NCBI GenBank assembly: GCA_046318595.1
Contig: JBKCTV010000032.1
Span: 1-30,261, forward strand
Source: DAITMV01 sp046318595
Lineage (GTDB): Bacteria > Pseudomonadota > Gammaproteobacteria > Burkholderiales > Burkholderiaceae_B
Length of the DNA stretch: 30,261 nucleotides
Reading direction: 5' to 3'
Shown: piece after piece, positions 7,178 to 17,901 of the stretch
Numbering within the stretch: position 1 is the first letter of the stretch
Layout of the letters: every line of letters begins with the position of its first letter
Position numbers and translations under genes: made by a program
Notes under the pieces: model-generated
Seen by the model: the letters and a program-made list of their open reading frames with translations, nothing else
Databases searched by the model: none
What the model was told of the DNA's origin: nothing

Positions 7178-7329
7178 TGACCTTTCTCTCTGAAGCCCCC
7201 ACCGCGCAAGCACTGCCGAATCAGTTGCACGGGCAGGCACATGTTCACAAAACGCCAGCTTTTGAATACAACCTGGAAATCATGTTCGAAAAGTCAACTT
7301 TTTTTAACATGAAGAGGTTCTCATGTTAA
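7177..7329 (+). pseudogene. Duplicated hsdR 5' end running into the fic-leader cassette
   Basis: The 50-codon frame begins MTFLSEAPTAQALPNQL, a diverged copy of the HsdR N-terminus. It passes directly into the cassette-encoded tail (HVHKTP, MFEKS, FFNMK, SC) and stops at 7327-7329, just past the start of fic at 7323. The hsdR-like part spans about 7177-7233. The frame may be translated as a leader coupled to fic. Confidence 0.6.
7216..7329 (+). repeat. 114-bp fic-leader cassette, copy 2
   Basis: This is the gap-free partner of 2392-2505. It contains GTTCACAAAAC at 7243-7253 facing GCTTTTGAA at 7258-7266, and CATGTT at 7281-7286 facing AACATG at 7306-7311. It also carries the ribosome site AAGAGG at 7312-7317 and the fic ATG at 7323. 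Palindrome centres are again about 41 bases apart. It probably acts as the operator and leader of the downstream fic gene. Confidence 0.75.
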
Positions 7330-8410
7330 AACCCAGCTATCTTGTCCCCAACCTGCCTCCGGTGGGGGTGAATTTTGACGCTCCCGATCTTCTCAAGGCA
7401 CTGGCGCAAGCGCACCGGCATTTGGCCGAGCTCAAGGGTTGCGCCAAAAGCATCCCCAACCAGGCCATTTTGGTCAACACGCTCGCCTTGCAAGAGGCCA
7501 AAGCCAGCTCTGAGATTGAAAGCTATGTCACCACGCAAGACGAGTTGTTTCAGGCCGATTTGCAACTGGCCGAGTGGGTCAGCCCTGCCGCCAAGGAGGT
7601 GGCGCGTTACCGCGAGGCTTTGCAAACTGGTTTTTCGCAGATGCAGGCGCAGCAGGGTTTGTTGACCAACAGCAATTTGATTGCCATGTTCCAGGTCCTG
7701 AAAAACAGCAGCGAAGGTTTTCGGCAAAGCCCCGGAACCGTGCTCAAAAACGATAAGACGGGCGATACGGTGTTTGTGCCGCCCCAAGAGGCCGCAGAAA
7801 TACAGCGCCACATGGCCGACCTGGAGCGGTTCATCAACGAGCCTGGCGAGGACCTCGATCCCTTACTGAAAATGGCCTTGATTCACCACCAGTTCGAGAG
7901 CATTCATCCGTTCAGCGATGGAAATGGTCGGATCGGTCGGATTTTGTGCGTGCTGTATTTGACGCAGGCAGGCTTGCTCAATGCGCCGGTGCTGTATTTG
8001 TCGCGTTACATCAACCGCCACAAGTCCGACTACTACCTTTTGCTCCAAGCGGTGCGGGACGATGGCGGTTGGCATGAGTGGTTGCTGTTCATGCTACGGG
8101 CCGTGGCTGAAACCGCGCAGACCACCGTGGTCTTGGTCGAGGGCATGCGGGTCCTCATGGCCCAGACCAAACACGGGCTTCGCAAAGAATTTCCAAGTCT
8201 GTATTCGCAAGACTTGCTCAACAACTTGTTTCGGCACCCCTACACACGCATTGAGTTTGTGCAGCGCGATTTGGGGGTGACGCGCCAGACGGCGGCCAAG
8301 TACCTCAAAATGTTGGCAACCAAAGGATTTGTGCGCGAGCATGCAAAGGGTAAGCACGTGTACTTTATCAACGTGCCCCTGGTTGAATTGCTCTCTGCGG
8401 GGGATCTGTA

Positions 8411-8411
<1 letters not shown>
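7323..8411 (+). CDS. Fic family AMP-transferase-like protein (second copy)
   Basis: This is a 362-residue homologue of the protein at 2527-3603. It has an N-terminal Fic_N region, the inhibitory-helix motif SSEIES at 62-67, and the full catalytic motif HPFSDGNGRIGR at 195-206. The C-terminal winged-helix-like part spans about 290-350 and includes TRQTAAKYLKML. In the inhibitory motif the Glu is kept, but the last position is Ser instead of the usual Gly or Asn. The start has AAGAGG with a 5-base spacing. The TAA stop overlaps the hsdR ATG (TAATG), so fic translation probably feeds hsdR. Fic proteins are often found inside type I restriction loci, but how they cooperate is not known. Confidence 0.92.
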
Positions 8412-11641
<3,230 letters not shown>

Positions 11642-11700
11642 AATGAATGATCGAGCGCGGGTCTATCCTCGCGATAGTATTGCAAAAAGAGAGGTCCAAC

Positions 11701-12747
11701 ATGCAACTCGGCCCGTACACCCTTCCGAATAACCTCTTCCTGGCCCCGATGGCGGGCGTCACGGACCGGCCGTTTCGCACGCTCTGCAAAAGACTCGGCG
11801 CGGGGCACGCCGTGTCGGAGATGGCCGCGAGCAACCCGCAGCTCTGGGCGACCGACAAATCCACCCGCCGCCTGAACCACGACGGCGAAAGTGCGCCGAT
11901 CGCCGTGCAGATCGCCGGCAGCGACCCCGCCATGCTGGCGCATGCGGCCGTGTTCAACATCGAACGCGGCGCTCAGATCATCGACCTCAACATGGGCTGC
12001 CCGGCCAAAAAAGTTTGCCAGGTGGCGGCGGGCTCGGCTTTGCTGAAAAACGAAACCCTGGTCGCGAATATCCTGCAAGCGGTCGTCACGGCATGTGAGC
12101 CTCATGGCGTCCCGGTCACGCTCAAGTTCCGCACCGGCTGGTCGCCCGCCAACAAAAACGCCTTGACGATCGGCCGGCTGGCCGAGGACCTCGGCATCGC
12201 CCTGGTGACGCTGCACGGCCGCACGCGCGCCTGCGGCTACGCCGGTCATGCCGAATACGACACGATCGCCGACCTCAAGAGCCGGGTGCGCATCCCCGTC
12301 GTGGCCAACGGCGACATCCGCACGCCTCAGGAGGCGCGCGCCGTGTTGGCTCATACCAAAGCCGACGCCGTCATGATCGGCCGCGCCGCCCAGGGCCGGC
12401 CGTGGATCTTCCGGGAAATCGCGCATTTTCTCGCTACCGGCGACATCGCACCGCCGCCCACTGTGGCGGAATTGCACGCACTGATGCGCGACCACCTGAT
12501 CGAGCATCATGCGTTCTACGGCGCCTTCACGGGGGTGCGCACCGCGCGCAAACACCTGCAATGGTATTTCGCCCCCTTGCTGGGCACCGACCACCCCTTT
12601 CTGACGGCTTTGATGGGTATTGCACACTGCCCGGACCAAATCGCGGCCGTCGATGCTTTTTTCACGAATTGGCAACGGCATTCCGCTATACTGTCTCGAC
12701 CGCCGGTATTTTTTTCCGCGTCTAAACCCGATTGCATGGTTGCATGA
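11701..12747 (+). CDS. dusB: tRNA dihydrouridine synthase B
   Basis: DusB reduces uridines in the tRNA D-loop with FMN and NADPH. The ATG at 11701 is chosen because GAGG at 11691-11694 precedes it by 6 bases and the protein then begins with the family's LAPMAGVTDRPFR (residues 14-26); an upstream in-frame start at 11647 would only add an unrelated tail. The protein has 348 residues. The catalytic Cys is C100 in LNMGCPAKKV, and the FMN-phosphate segment MIGRAAQGRPWIF follows. The stop overlaps the fis start (ATGA at 12744), the classic dusB-fis operon layout in proteobacteria. Confidence 0.96.
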   Translation: MQLGPYTLPNNLFLAPMAGVTDRPFRTLCKRLGAGHAVSEMAASNPQLWATDKSTRRLNHDGESAPIAVQIAGSDPAMLAHAAVFNIERGAQIIDLNMGCPAKKVCQVAAGSALLKNETLVANILQAVVTACEPHGVPVTLKFRTGWSPANKNALTIGRLAEDLGIALVTLHGRTRACGYAGHAEYDTIADLKSRVRIPVVANGDIRTPQEARAVLAHTKADAVMIGRAAQGRPWIFREIAHFLATGDIAPPPTVAELHALMRDHLIEHHAFYGAFTGVRTARKHLQWYFAPLLGTDHPFLTALMGIAHCPDQIAAVDAFFTNWQRHSAILSRPPVFFSASKPDCMVA

Positions 12748-12983
12748 ACGCTCCTTCCCTAACGATCGCCGACTGTGTCCGGCAACACCTCGAAAAATTC
12801 TTCGCCGACCTCGAAGGCGACGACGCGAAAACCATTTACGACATGGTGATGCTGGCGGTCGAACGGCCGATGCTCGAAGTCGTCATGGAGCGCGCCAAGC
12901 AAAATCAGACGGTGGCCAGCGAAATGCTGGGCATCAACCGCAATACGCTGCGTAAAAAGCTCCAACAGCACCATTTGCTATAA
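12744..12983 (+). CDS. fis: DNA-binding protein Fis
   Basis: Fis is a nucleoid protein that bends DNA and regulates rRNA and many growth-linked genes. This is a 79-residue protein; the ATG at 12744 overlaps the dusB stop. The C-terminal half has the conserved dimerisation helices (VERPMLEVVMERAKQNQ) and the helix-turn-helix ASEMLGINRNTLRKKL at about 58-73. The family's usual length is 80-100 residues. An in-frame TTG at 12732 would add four residues but has no support. Confidence 0.95.
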   Translation: MNAPSLTIADCVRQHLEKFFADLEGDDAKTIYDMVMLAVERPMLEVVMERAKQNQTVASEMLGINRNTLRKKLQQHHLL

Positions 12984-13016
12984 ATTCCACCCGCCGACGC
13001 ATGTTAGAGGCCCCGC

Positions 13017-14612
13017 ATGAGCTCTGAATCCTTCCCCATCCGCCGCGCGCTGATCAGCGTGTCCGACAAAACCGGCGTCCTGGCCTTTGTGCGGGCGCTC
13101 GTCGCCCAGAACGTGGAGATTTTATCCACGGGCGGCACGGCTGCGCTGTTTCGCGAAAACGCCATTCCGGTCACAGACGTTTCCAGCGTGACAGGCTTTC
13201 CGGAAATCATGGATGGCCGGGTCAAGACCTTGCACCCGACAGTACACGGCGGCATTCTGGCGCGGCGCGACAAACCCGAACACCTGGCCGCGTTGGCCGC
13301 GCACGGCATCGGCGCCATAGATCTGGTGGCGGTGAATCTCTACCCCTTCGAAAAAGCGGTCGCAGCCGAGCATTTGACGCTCGAAACCGCCATCGAAAAC
13401 ATCGACATCGGCGGGCCGGCCATGGTGCGTGCCGCCGCGAAAAACTACCCGTCGGTGACCGTCGTCGTCGACCCGGCAGACTACGAAACCGTGCTCGCCG
13501 ATATGCAGGCGCACGGCGGCACGACCCAGGCGGCCACCCGCTTTCGCCTGGCCAAAACCGCGTTTGGCCACACCAGCCGCTACGACGGCATGGTCGCCGG
13601 GTTTTTGAGCGCGCTCGAAAACACTGACGGCGCCCTGACCGATACCGTGCAGCGCAACGCGTTTCCGCAGACCCTCAGCCTGCAGTTCGAAAAAGCACAG
13701 GACATGCGCTATGGCGAAAACCCGCACCAAGCCGCCGCGTTTTACCGCGACCTGCACAGTCCGGGCGGTTTGCTGGCGCATTACCGGCAGCTACAAGGCA
13801 AAGCGCTGTCGTTCAACAATATTGCCGATGCCGATACCGCCTGGGAATGCGCGCGCAGCTTCGCCGAGCCGGCCTGCGTCATCGTCAAGCACGCCAACCC
13901 CTGTGGCGTGGCCACAGCCGACAAGCTGCCCGACACTTACCGCAAAGCCTTGCAGACCGACCCGAGCTCGGCGTTCGGCGGCATCATCGCATTCAATCGC
14001 GACATCGACGAGTTCACCGCCCAGGCCGTGGTGCAGAAGTTCGTCGAAGTCGTGATCGCACCGGCCATCAGCCCGGCGGCGCTGGCTGTATTCGCAGCCA
14101 AACCAAGCATCCGGCTGCTGGAGGTCGTGCCCGGCAACGGCCACAACGCCTTCGACATCAAGCGCGTCGGCGGTGGCCTGCTGGTGCAGACGCCCGACGT
14201 GCACGACGTGCAGCACAGCGACTTGCGGGTCGTCACCGAACGGCAACCAACCGCCGCCGAGTGGCTCGACTTGCATTTCGCGTGGCGAGTCGCCAAATTC
14301 GTCAAGTCCAATGCGATTGTTTTTTGCAAGGACGGCATGACGCTCGGGGTCGGCGCCGGCCAGATGAGCCGCCTGGACTCGGCGCGCATCGCCTCGATCA
14401 AGTCCGCAGGTGCGGGCCTGAGCCTCAAGGGCTCGGCGGTCGCCTCCGATGCATTTTTTCCGTTTCGTGACGGACTCGACGTCGTCATCGACGCGGGCGC
14501 CAGTTGCGTGATCCACCCCGGCGGGTCGCTACGCGACGACGACGTCATCGCAGCGGCCAACGAACGCGGCATCGCGATGGTGCTCACCGGCGTGCGGCAT
14601 TTCCGACATTGA
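13017..14612 (+). CDS. purH: Bifunctional AICAR transformylase / IMP cyclohydrolase
   Basis: PurH performs the last two steps of IMP synthesis: formyl transfer to AICAR and ring closure. The protein has 531 residues, a normal length. The MGS-like cyclohydrolase domain lies at about 1-150, with STGGTA and DGRVKTLHPTVHGGIL. The transformylase domain follows, with RYGENPHQ at 231-238 and the catalytic Lys-His pair in KHANPCG (K291, H292). It begins 33 bases after fis, and ruvC follows 10 bases after the stop. fis-purH-ruvC is a familiar betaproteobacterial order. Confidence 0.97.
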   Translation: MSSESFPIRRALISVSDKTGVLAFVRALVAQNVEILSTGGTAALFRENAIPVTDVSSVTGFPEIMDGRVKTLHPTVHGGILARRDKPEHLAALAAHGIGAIDLVAVNLYPFEKAVAAEHLTLETAIENIDIGGPAMVRAAAKNYPSVTVVVDPADYETVLADMQAHGGTTQAATRFRLAKTAFGHTSRYDGMVAGFLSALENTDGALTDTVQRNAFPQTLSLQFEKAQDMRYGENPHQAAAFYRDLHSPGGLLAHYRQLQGKALSFNNIADADTAWECARSFAEPACVIVKHANPCGVATADKLPDTYRKALQTDPSSAFGGIIAFNRDIDEFTAQAVVQKFVEVVIAPAISPAALAVFAAKPSIRLLEVVPGNGHNAFDIKRVGGGLLVQTPDVHDVQHSDLRVVTERQPTAAEWLDLHFAWRVAKFVKSNAIVFCKDGMTLGVGAGQMSRLDSARIASIKSAGAGLSLKGSAVASDAFFPFRDGLDVVIDAGASCVIHPGGSLRDDDVIAAANERGIAMVLTGVRHFRH

Positions 14613-14622
14613 CGATCGGCCG

Positions 14623-15171
14623 ATGCGCATTCTCGGCATCGATCCGGGCCTGCGCGTCACGGGCTACGGCGTCATCGATTGTTTAGCAGGTCACCAGCAA
14701 TACGTCAGCAGCGGCGTCATCCGATCGAACGCCGACGCATCCCTGCCCGAACGGCTGCACACCTTGTTTCGCGGTGTGGTCGAGCTGGTCGAGCAGTACC
14801 GGCCACAAGTCGCGGCCGTGGAAATCGTCTTCGTCAACGTCAACCCACAGTCCACGCTACTGCTCGGTCAGGCCCGCGGCGCGGCGCTCACCGCACTGAC
14901 GCACGCCGGTGTGGCGGTCACCGAATACACAGCGCTGCAGATCAAACAGTCGACCGTCGGCTATGGCCGGGCGTCCAAGGAACAAATGCAGTGCATGGTG
15001 CAACGCCTGTTGAGCCTGCCGGGCCTGCCCGGGACGGATGCCGCCGATGCGTTGGCGACCGCCCTGACGCACGCCCAGGCCGGGCATCTGCTGCAGGCCC
15101 TTTCTGCGGCAGCCCCTTCGGCGTCGTTGAAAGCCCCTCGGATCAGGAAGGGGCGGGCGAGTTGGGGGTGA
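14623..15171 (+). CDS. ruvC: Holliday junction endonuclease RuvC
   Basis: RuvC cuts four-way DNA junctions during recombination. The protein has 182 residues with the acidic active site D7 (GIDPG), E67 (VEIVF), D139 and D142 (TDAADALA). The conserved VNVNPQSTLLLGQARG loop lies at 71-86. A start 10 bases after purH suggests co-transcription. ruvA and ruvB, which often follow in related genomes, are absent here; instead a promoter and a helicase gene come next. Confidence 0.97.
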   Translation: MRILGIDPGLRVTGYGVIDCLAGHQQYVSSGVIRSNADASLPERLHTLFRGVVELVEQYRPQVAAVEIVFVNVNPQSTLLLGQARGAALTALTHAGVAVTEYTALQIKQSTVGYGRASKEQMQCMVQRLLSLPGLPGTDAADALATALTHAQAGHLLQALSAAAPSASLKAPRIRKGRASWG

Positions 15172-15220
15172 GCAGTCGTCGAGGGAATTCGTCTCACCGC
15201 ATCGCATCGCAAAACAGAAC

Positions 15221-15249
15221 TTGCCGGTTCGACGATCAAGCTGTAGAAT
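15221..15249 (+). promoter_or_regulatory. Sigma-70-type promoter for the DEAD-box helicase gene
   Basis: TTGCCG at 15221-15226 and TAGAAT at 15244-15249 are separated by exactly 17 bases. A start near 15256 would give a leader of about 195 bases before the ATG at 15452. Long leaders are common for cold-regulated DEAD-box helicase genes. The remaining leader has no gene. Confidence 0.6.
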
Positions 15250-15451
15250 GATTCTCGTTGTCGAATTTTATGCTTCTTGCTTCACTTCTAAAGCAGTCGC
15301 ATAGTGTGAAGCGATCCCCATACTCTCTTCCCGACATCTACGATATCCATCGCCTTCAGTCCAGCGCACTCTCGCATTCGCATGCGTAAATGTTCGCAAT
15401 AACGCTGCGGGTCGATGTATTTGACCCACTCGTCATTATGAAAGTTTATGC

Positions 15452-17059
15452 ATGACCACCCAACCGACTTTTTCGGACATGGGCTTAGCTGAGCCTTTGC
15501 TGAAAGCCATCGAAGCACTGAATTTCACCAACCCAACCGCCGTTCAGGCGCAAGCCATTCCAAGCGCTATCGCCGGCGGCGACTGGATGGTCAGCAGCCA
15601 GACCGGTAGCGGCAAAACCGTTGCCTACCTGATTCCGGTTCTGCAACGTATCTTGCAGTCCATCGACAGCCCGGAAAAAGCCATCACCGGCCCGGTCGGT
15701 CTCGTGCTCTGCCCTACCCGCGAGCTGGCCCAGCAGGTTGCTCAGGATGCCATCAACCTCGTCAAGATGGCCCGCGGCATCCGCATCGGCACCATCATCG
15801 GCGGCACGCCTTTCGGTAAACAGATCGCCGCCTTGCGCGGTGCGCAGCTCGTCATCTCGACGCCCGGCCGCCTGCTCGATCTAGTCAATCAACGCAAGGT
15901 TCATCTGAACGATGTCGGTGTTCTGGTCGTCGACGAAGCCGACCGCATGCTCGACCTCGGTTTTGCCGAAGACCTCGAAAACATTCATGCACTCTGCGCC
16001 AAACGCAGCCAGACCCTGATGTATTCAGCCACGTTCGCCCCAAAAATCATGGCGCTGGGCGCCGAGCTGATGAACGAGCCACAGCGCCTGGCGATCAGCA
16101 CCGGCACCACGTCCAGCAACGAAAACATCGGCCAGCACTTGAACTGGGTCGACAACTACGCGCATAAACGCCGGTTGCTCAGCCATTGGCTAAACGATGC
16201 CGGCGTCGATCAGGCCATCGTTTTCGCCAGCACGCAGTCTGACACCGAGGTGATCGCCCGCGACCTCGAAAACGAAGGTTTGAGCGCCATCGCGCTGCAC
16301 GGCGCCATGCCGCAGGCCGTGCGCAACCGCCGGCTGAAAGGTCTGCGCGATGGCCAGTTCAAGATTCTGGTCGCCACCGACGTCGCCGCCCGCGGCATCG
16401 ATGTACCAACGATTACACACGTCATCAACTTCGGTTTGCCGATGAAAGCCGAAGACTATGTGCATCGAATCGGCCGGACGGGCCGCGCCGGTCGCGATGG
16501 TCTGGCGATTACCCTGGCCGAGCACGGCGACCGCCGTAAAGTGCAGGCCATCGAGCGCTTCATTCACCAAGCCATTCCCGTGTCAGAAGTGGTGGGACTC
16601 GAACCCAAACCGTTCAGCAAATCCTCTGCACCCGCCCGCCGCCCCGGCGGTTCGTCCGGGTTTGGTGGTGGACGCGACAATTACCGCGACGGCCCGCCAC
16701 GCCGTCCAAGCACGCGCGATGGTGCCCCCGGGCGCAGCAGCAGTGGCGGTTATGCCGGCCGCGATCGTGATGCGCAGCCCCGCGCCGCGCGTTCGGACAA
16801 CGACCGTCGTCCGAACGCCGGACTGGAAGACGGCGGCCAACCGCGCAGCTACGAATCGGCGCTGTCGACCATCGAGCGCCCCAAGACCATGCGCCGTTTC
16901 GCACCCGGCACCGGTTTTTCCGGGCCGTCGGACCGCCCGCGGGTCACAGCAGAGCAGGCGGCCCCGTCCAGCCTAGGACGCCCTCCCGCGCGCCCCAAAA
17001 CCTTCGGCGAGCGCAGTACATTCGCGCCGCGCCGGACGGAGCGGTGGCGCAGCGAATAA
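15452..17059 (+). CDS. rhlE: DEAD-box ATP-dependent RNA helicase, RhlE type
   Basis: This enzyme unwinds structured RNA in ribosome assembly and RNA decay. The protein has 535 residues: Q motif (FSDMGL, then PTAVQAQAIP), Walker A SSQTGSGKT (K55), PTRELAQQ (88-95), STPGRLLD, DEAD at 161-164, SAT, and HRIGRTGRAGR. A long basic, Gly/Arg/Pro/Ser-rich tail runs from about residue 390, typical of RhlE and useful for RNA binding. The ATG at 15452 has only a weak ribosome site but gives the normal family start. It is transcribed alone from the promoter at 15221 and converges with dctR. Confidence 0.93.
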   Translation: MTTQPTFSDMGLAEPLLKAIEALNFTNPTAVQAQAIPSAIAGGDWMVSSQTGSGKTVAYLIPVLQRILQSIDSPEKAITGPVGLVLCPTRELAQQVAQDAINLVKMARGIRIGTIIGGTPFGKQIAALRGAQLVISTPGRLLDLVNQRKVHLNDVGVLVVDEADRMLDLGFAEDLENIHALCAKRSQTLMYSATFAPKIMALGAELMNEPQRLAISTGTTSSNENIGQHLNWVDNYAHKRRLLSHWLNDAGVDQAIVFASTQSDTEVIARDLENEGLSAIALHGAMPQAVRNRRLKGLRDGQFKILVATDVAARGIDVPTITHVINFGLPMKAEDYVHRIGRTGRAGRDGLAITLAEHGDRRKVQAIERFIHQAIPVSEVVGLEPKPFSKSSAPARRPGGSSGFGGGRDNYRDGPPRRPSTRDGAPGRSSSGGYAGRDRDAQPRAARSDNDRRPNAGLEDGGQPRSYESALSTIERPKTMRRFAPGTGFSGPSDRPRVTAEQAAPSSLGRPPARPKTFGERSTFAPRRTERWRSE

Positions 17060-17125
17060 GTTTGTAATCGCTGCGGTGCCTCGATCACAAAGCGCATTTC
17101 AGCGATTTTCCTGAAGCCGTTGTCA

Positions 17126-17148
17126 GCCGGTCATGCTTTTCGACCGGC
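17126..17148 (+). terminator. Stem-loop between rhlE and dctR
   Basis: GCCGGTC at 17126-17132 pairs perfectly with GACCGGC at 17142-17148 around a 9-base loop. It lies in the gap between two convergent genes and could help stop either transcript. No T-run follows on either strand, so it is not a standard intrinsic terminator. Confidence 0.35.
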
Positions 17149-17256
17149 ACGGCGGAAGGACGATCGCATGAAAGGCACGATACCCGGCAACACCGAAGCG
17201 CTACAACGAAACCGTCTTACCCAGCCATGCCGAAGCGCCCACAACCTTCATCACCC

Positions 17257-17901
17257 CTACAATCGCTTCGCCTGCGTCAAATAAACCGCCAGCTCCGGCG
17301 CCGATTTCACCCCCAACTTTTCGAATACGCGGGCCCTGTGCACCTCCACCGTGCGCATGCTGACGCTGAGCTCAACCGCGATATTTTTATTCATCTGCCC
17401 GCGGGCCACCCGCATCATCACCTCCCGTTCACGCTCCGAAAGCAGCGCCAGACGGTCCTCAATCGAACTCGAAGACGCCAATAGACGCATTTCCTCACGC
17501 GAGACCTCGAGCGCCGCGCAAATCCGGTCGACCAGCCGATTATCGGTCGCCGGTTTCTCGAAAAAATCGAACGCGCCGTTCTGGACGGCATTGACCGCAG
17601 TCGCGATGTCACCATGCCCGGTCAAAAAAATTACCGGCAACCGCTTCAGGTTGACACCGGCGTGCAGCATGCCCTGAAAAGCCTCCAAGCCCGACACCCC
17701 GGTCATTCGTATGTCCAGCAACATACACAGCGCCGCCGGGCCAGCGAGATAATCGAACAGTACATCGCGGCACGGCACGAAACCGTCGAATGCCCGGGAA
17801 GGAAGCTCGCACGATTTCAGCAGCCAGGTCAAGCCTTCGCGCACATCGGCATCGTCATCGACGACCAGCACACAAGTCTCGGTTTCAGCCAATCGGTTCA
17901 T
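17257..17901 (-). CDS. dctR: C4-dicarboxylate response regulator, FixJ/LuxR type
   Basis: DctR activates the dicarboxylate TRAP transporter genes when phosphorylated by DctS. The protein has 214 residues: a receiver domain with acidic pocket DDD at 15-17, phospho-acceptor D63 (LLDIRM), T94 and K116 (EKPA). A LuxR-type helix-turn-helix at about 152-205 contains LSEREREVMMRVARGQMNKNIA. The start overlaps the 3' end of dctS by 17 bases, so the pair is one operon. The candidate binding site is the palindrome at 19914-19931. Confidence 0.9.
   Translation of the reverse strand: MNRLAETETCVLVVDDDADVREGLTWLLKSCELPSRAFDGFVPCRDVLFDYLAGPAALCMLLDIRMTGVSGLEAFQGMLHAGVNLKRLPVIFLTGHGDIATAVNAVQNGAFDFFEKPATDNRLVDRICAALEVSREEMRLLASSSSIEDRLALLSEREREVMMRVARGQMNKNIAVELSVSMRTVEVHRARVFEKLGVKSAPELAVYLTQAKRL

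Noticed and set aside
13122..14587. - strand frames opposite purH
   Set aside because: They mirror the codons of a well-identified essential gene and have no ribosome sites or family features.
15133..15154. GCCCCT/AGGGGC hairpin near the end of ruvC as a terminator
   Set aside because: It lies inside the coding region and has no T-run; pairing is probably incidental.
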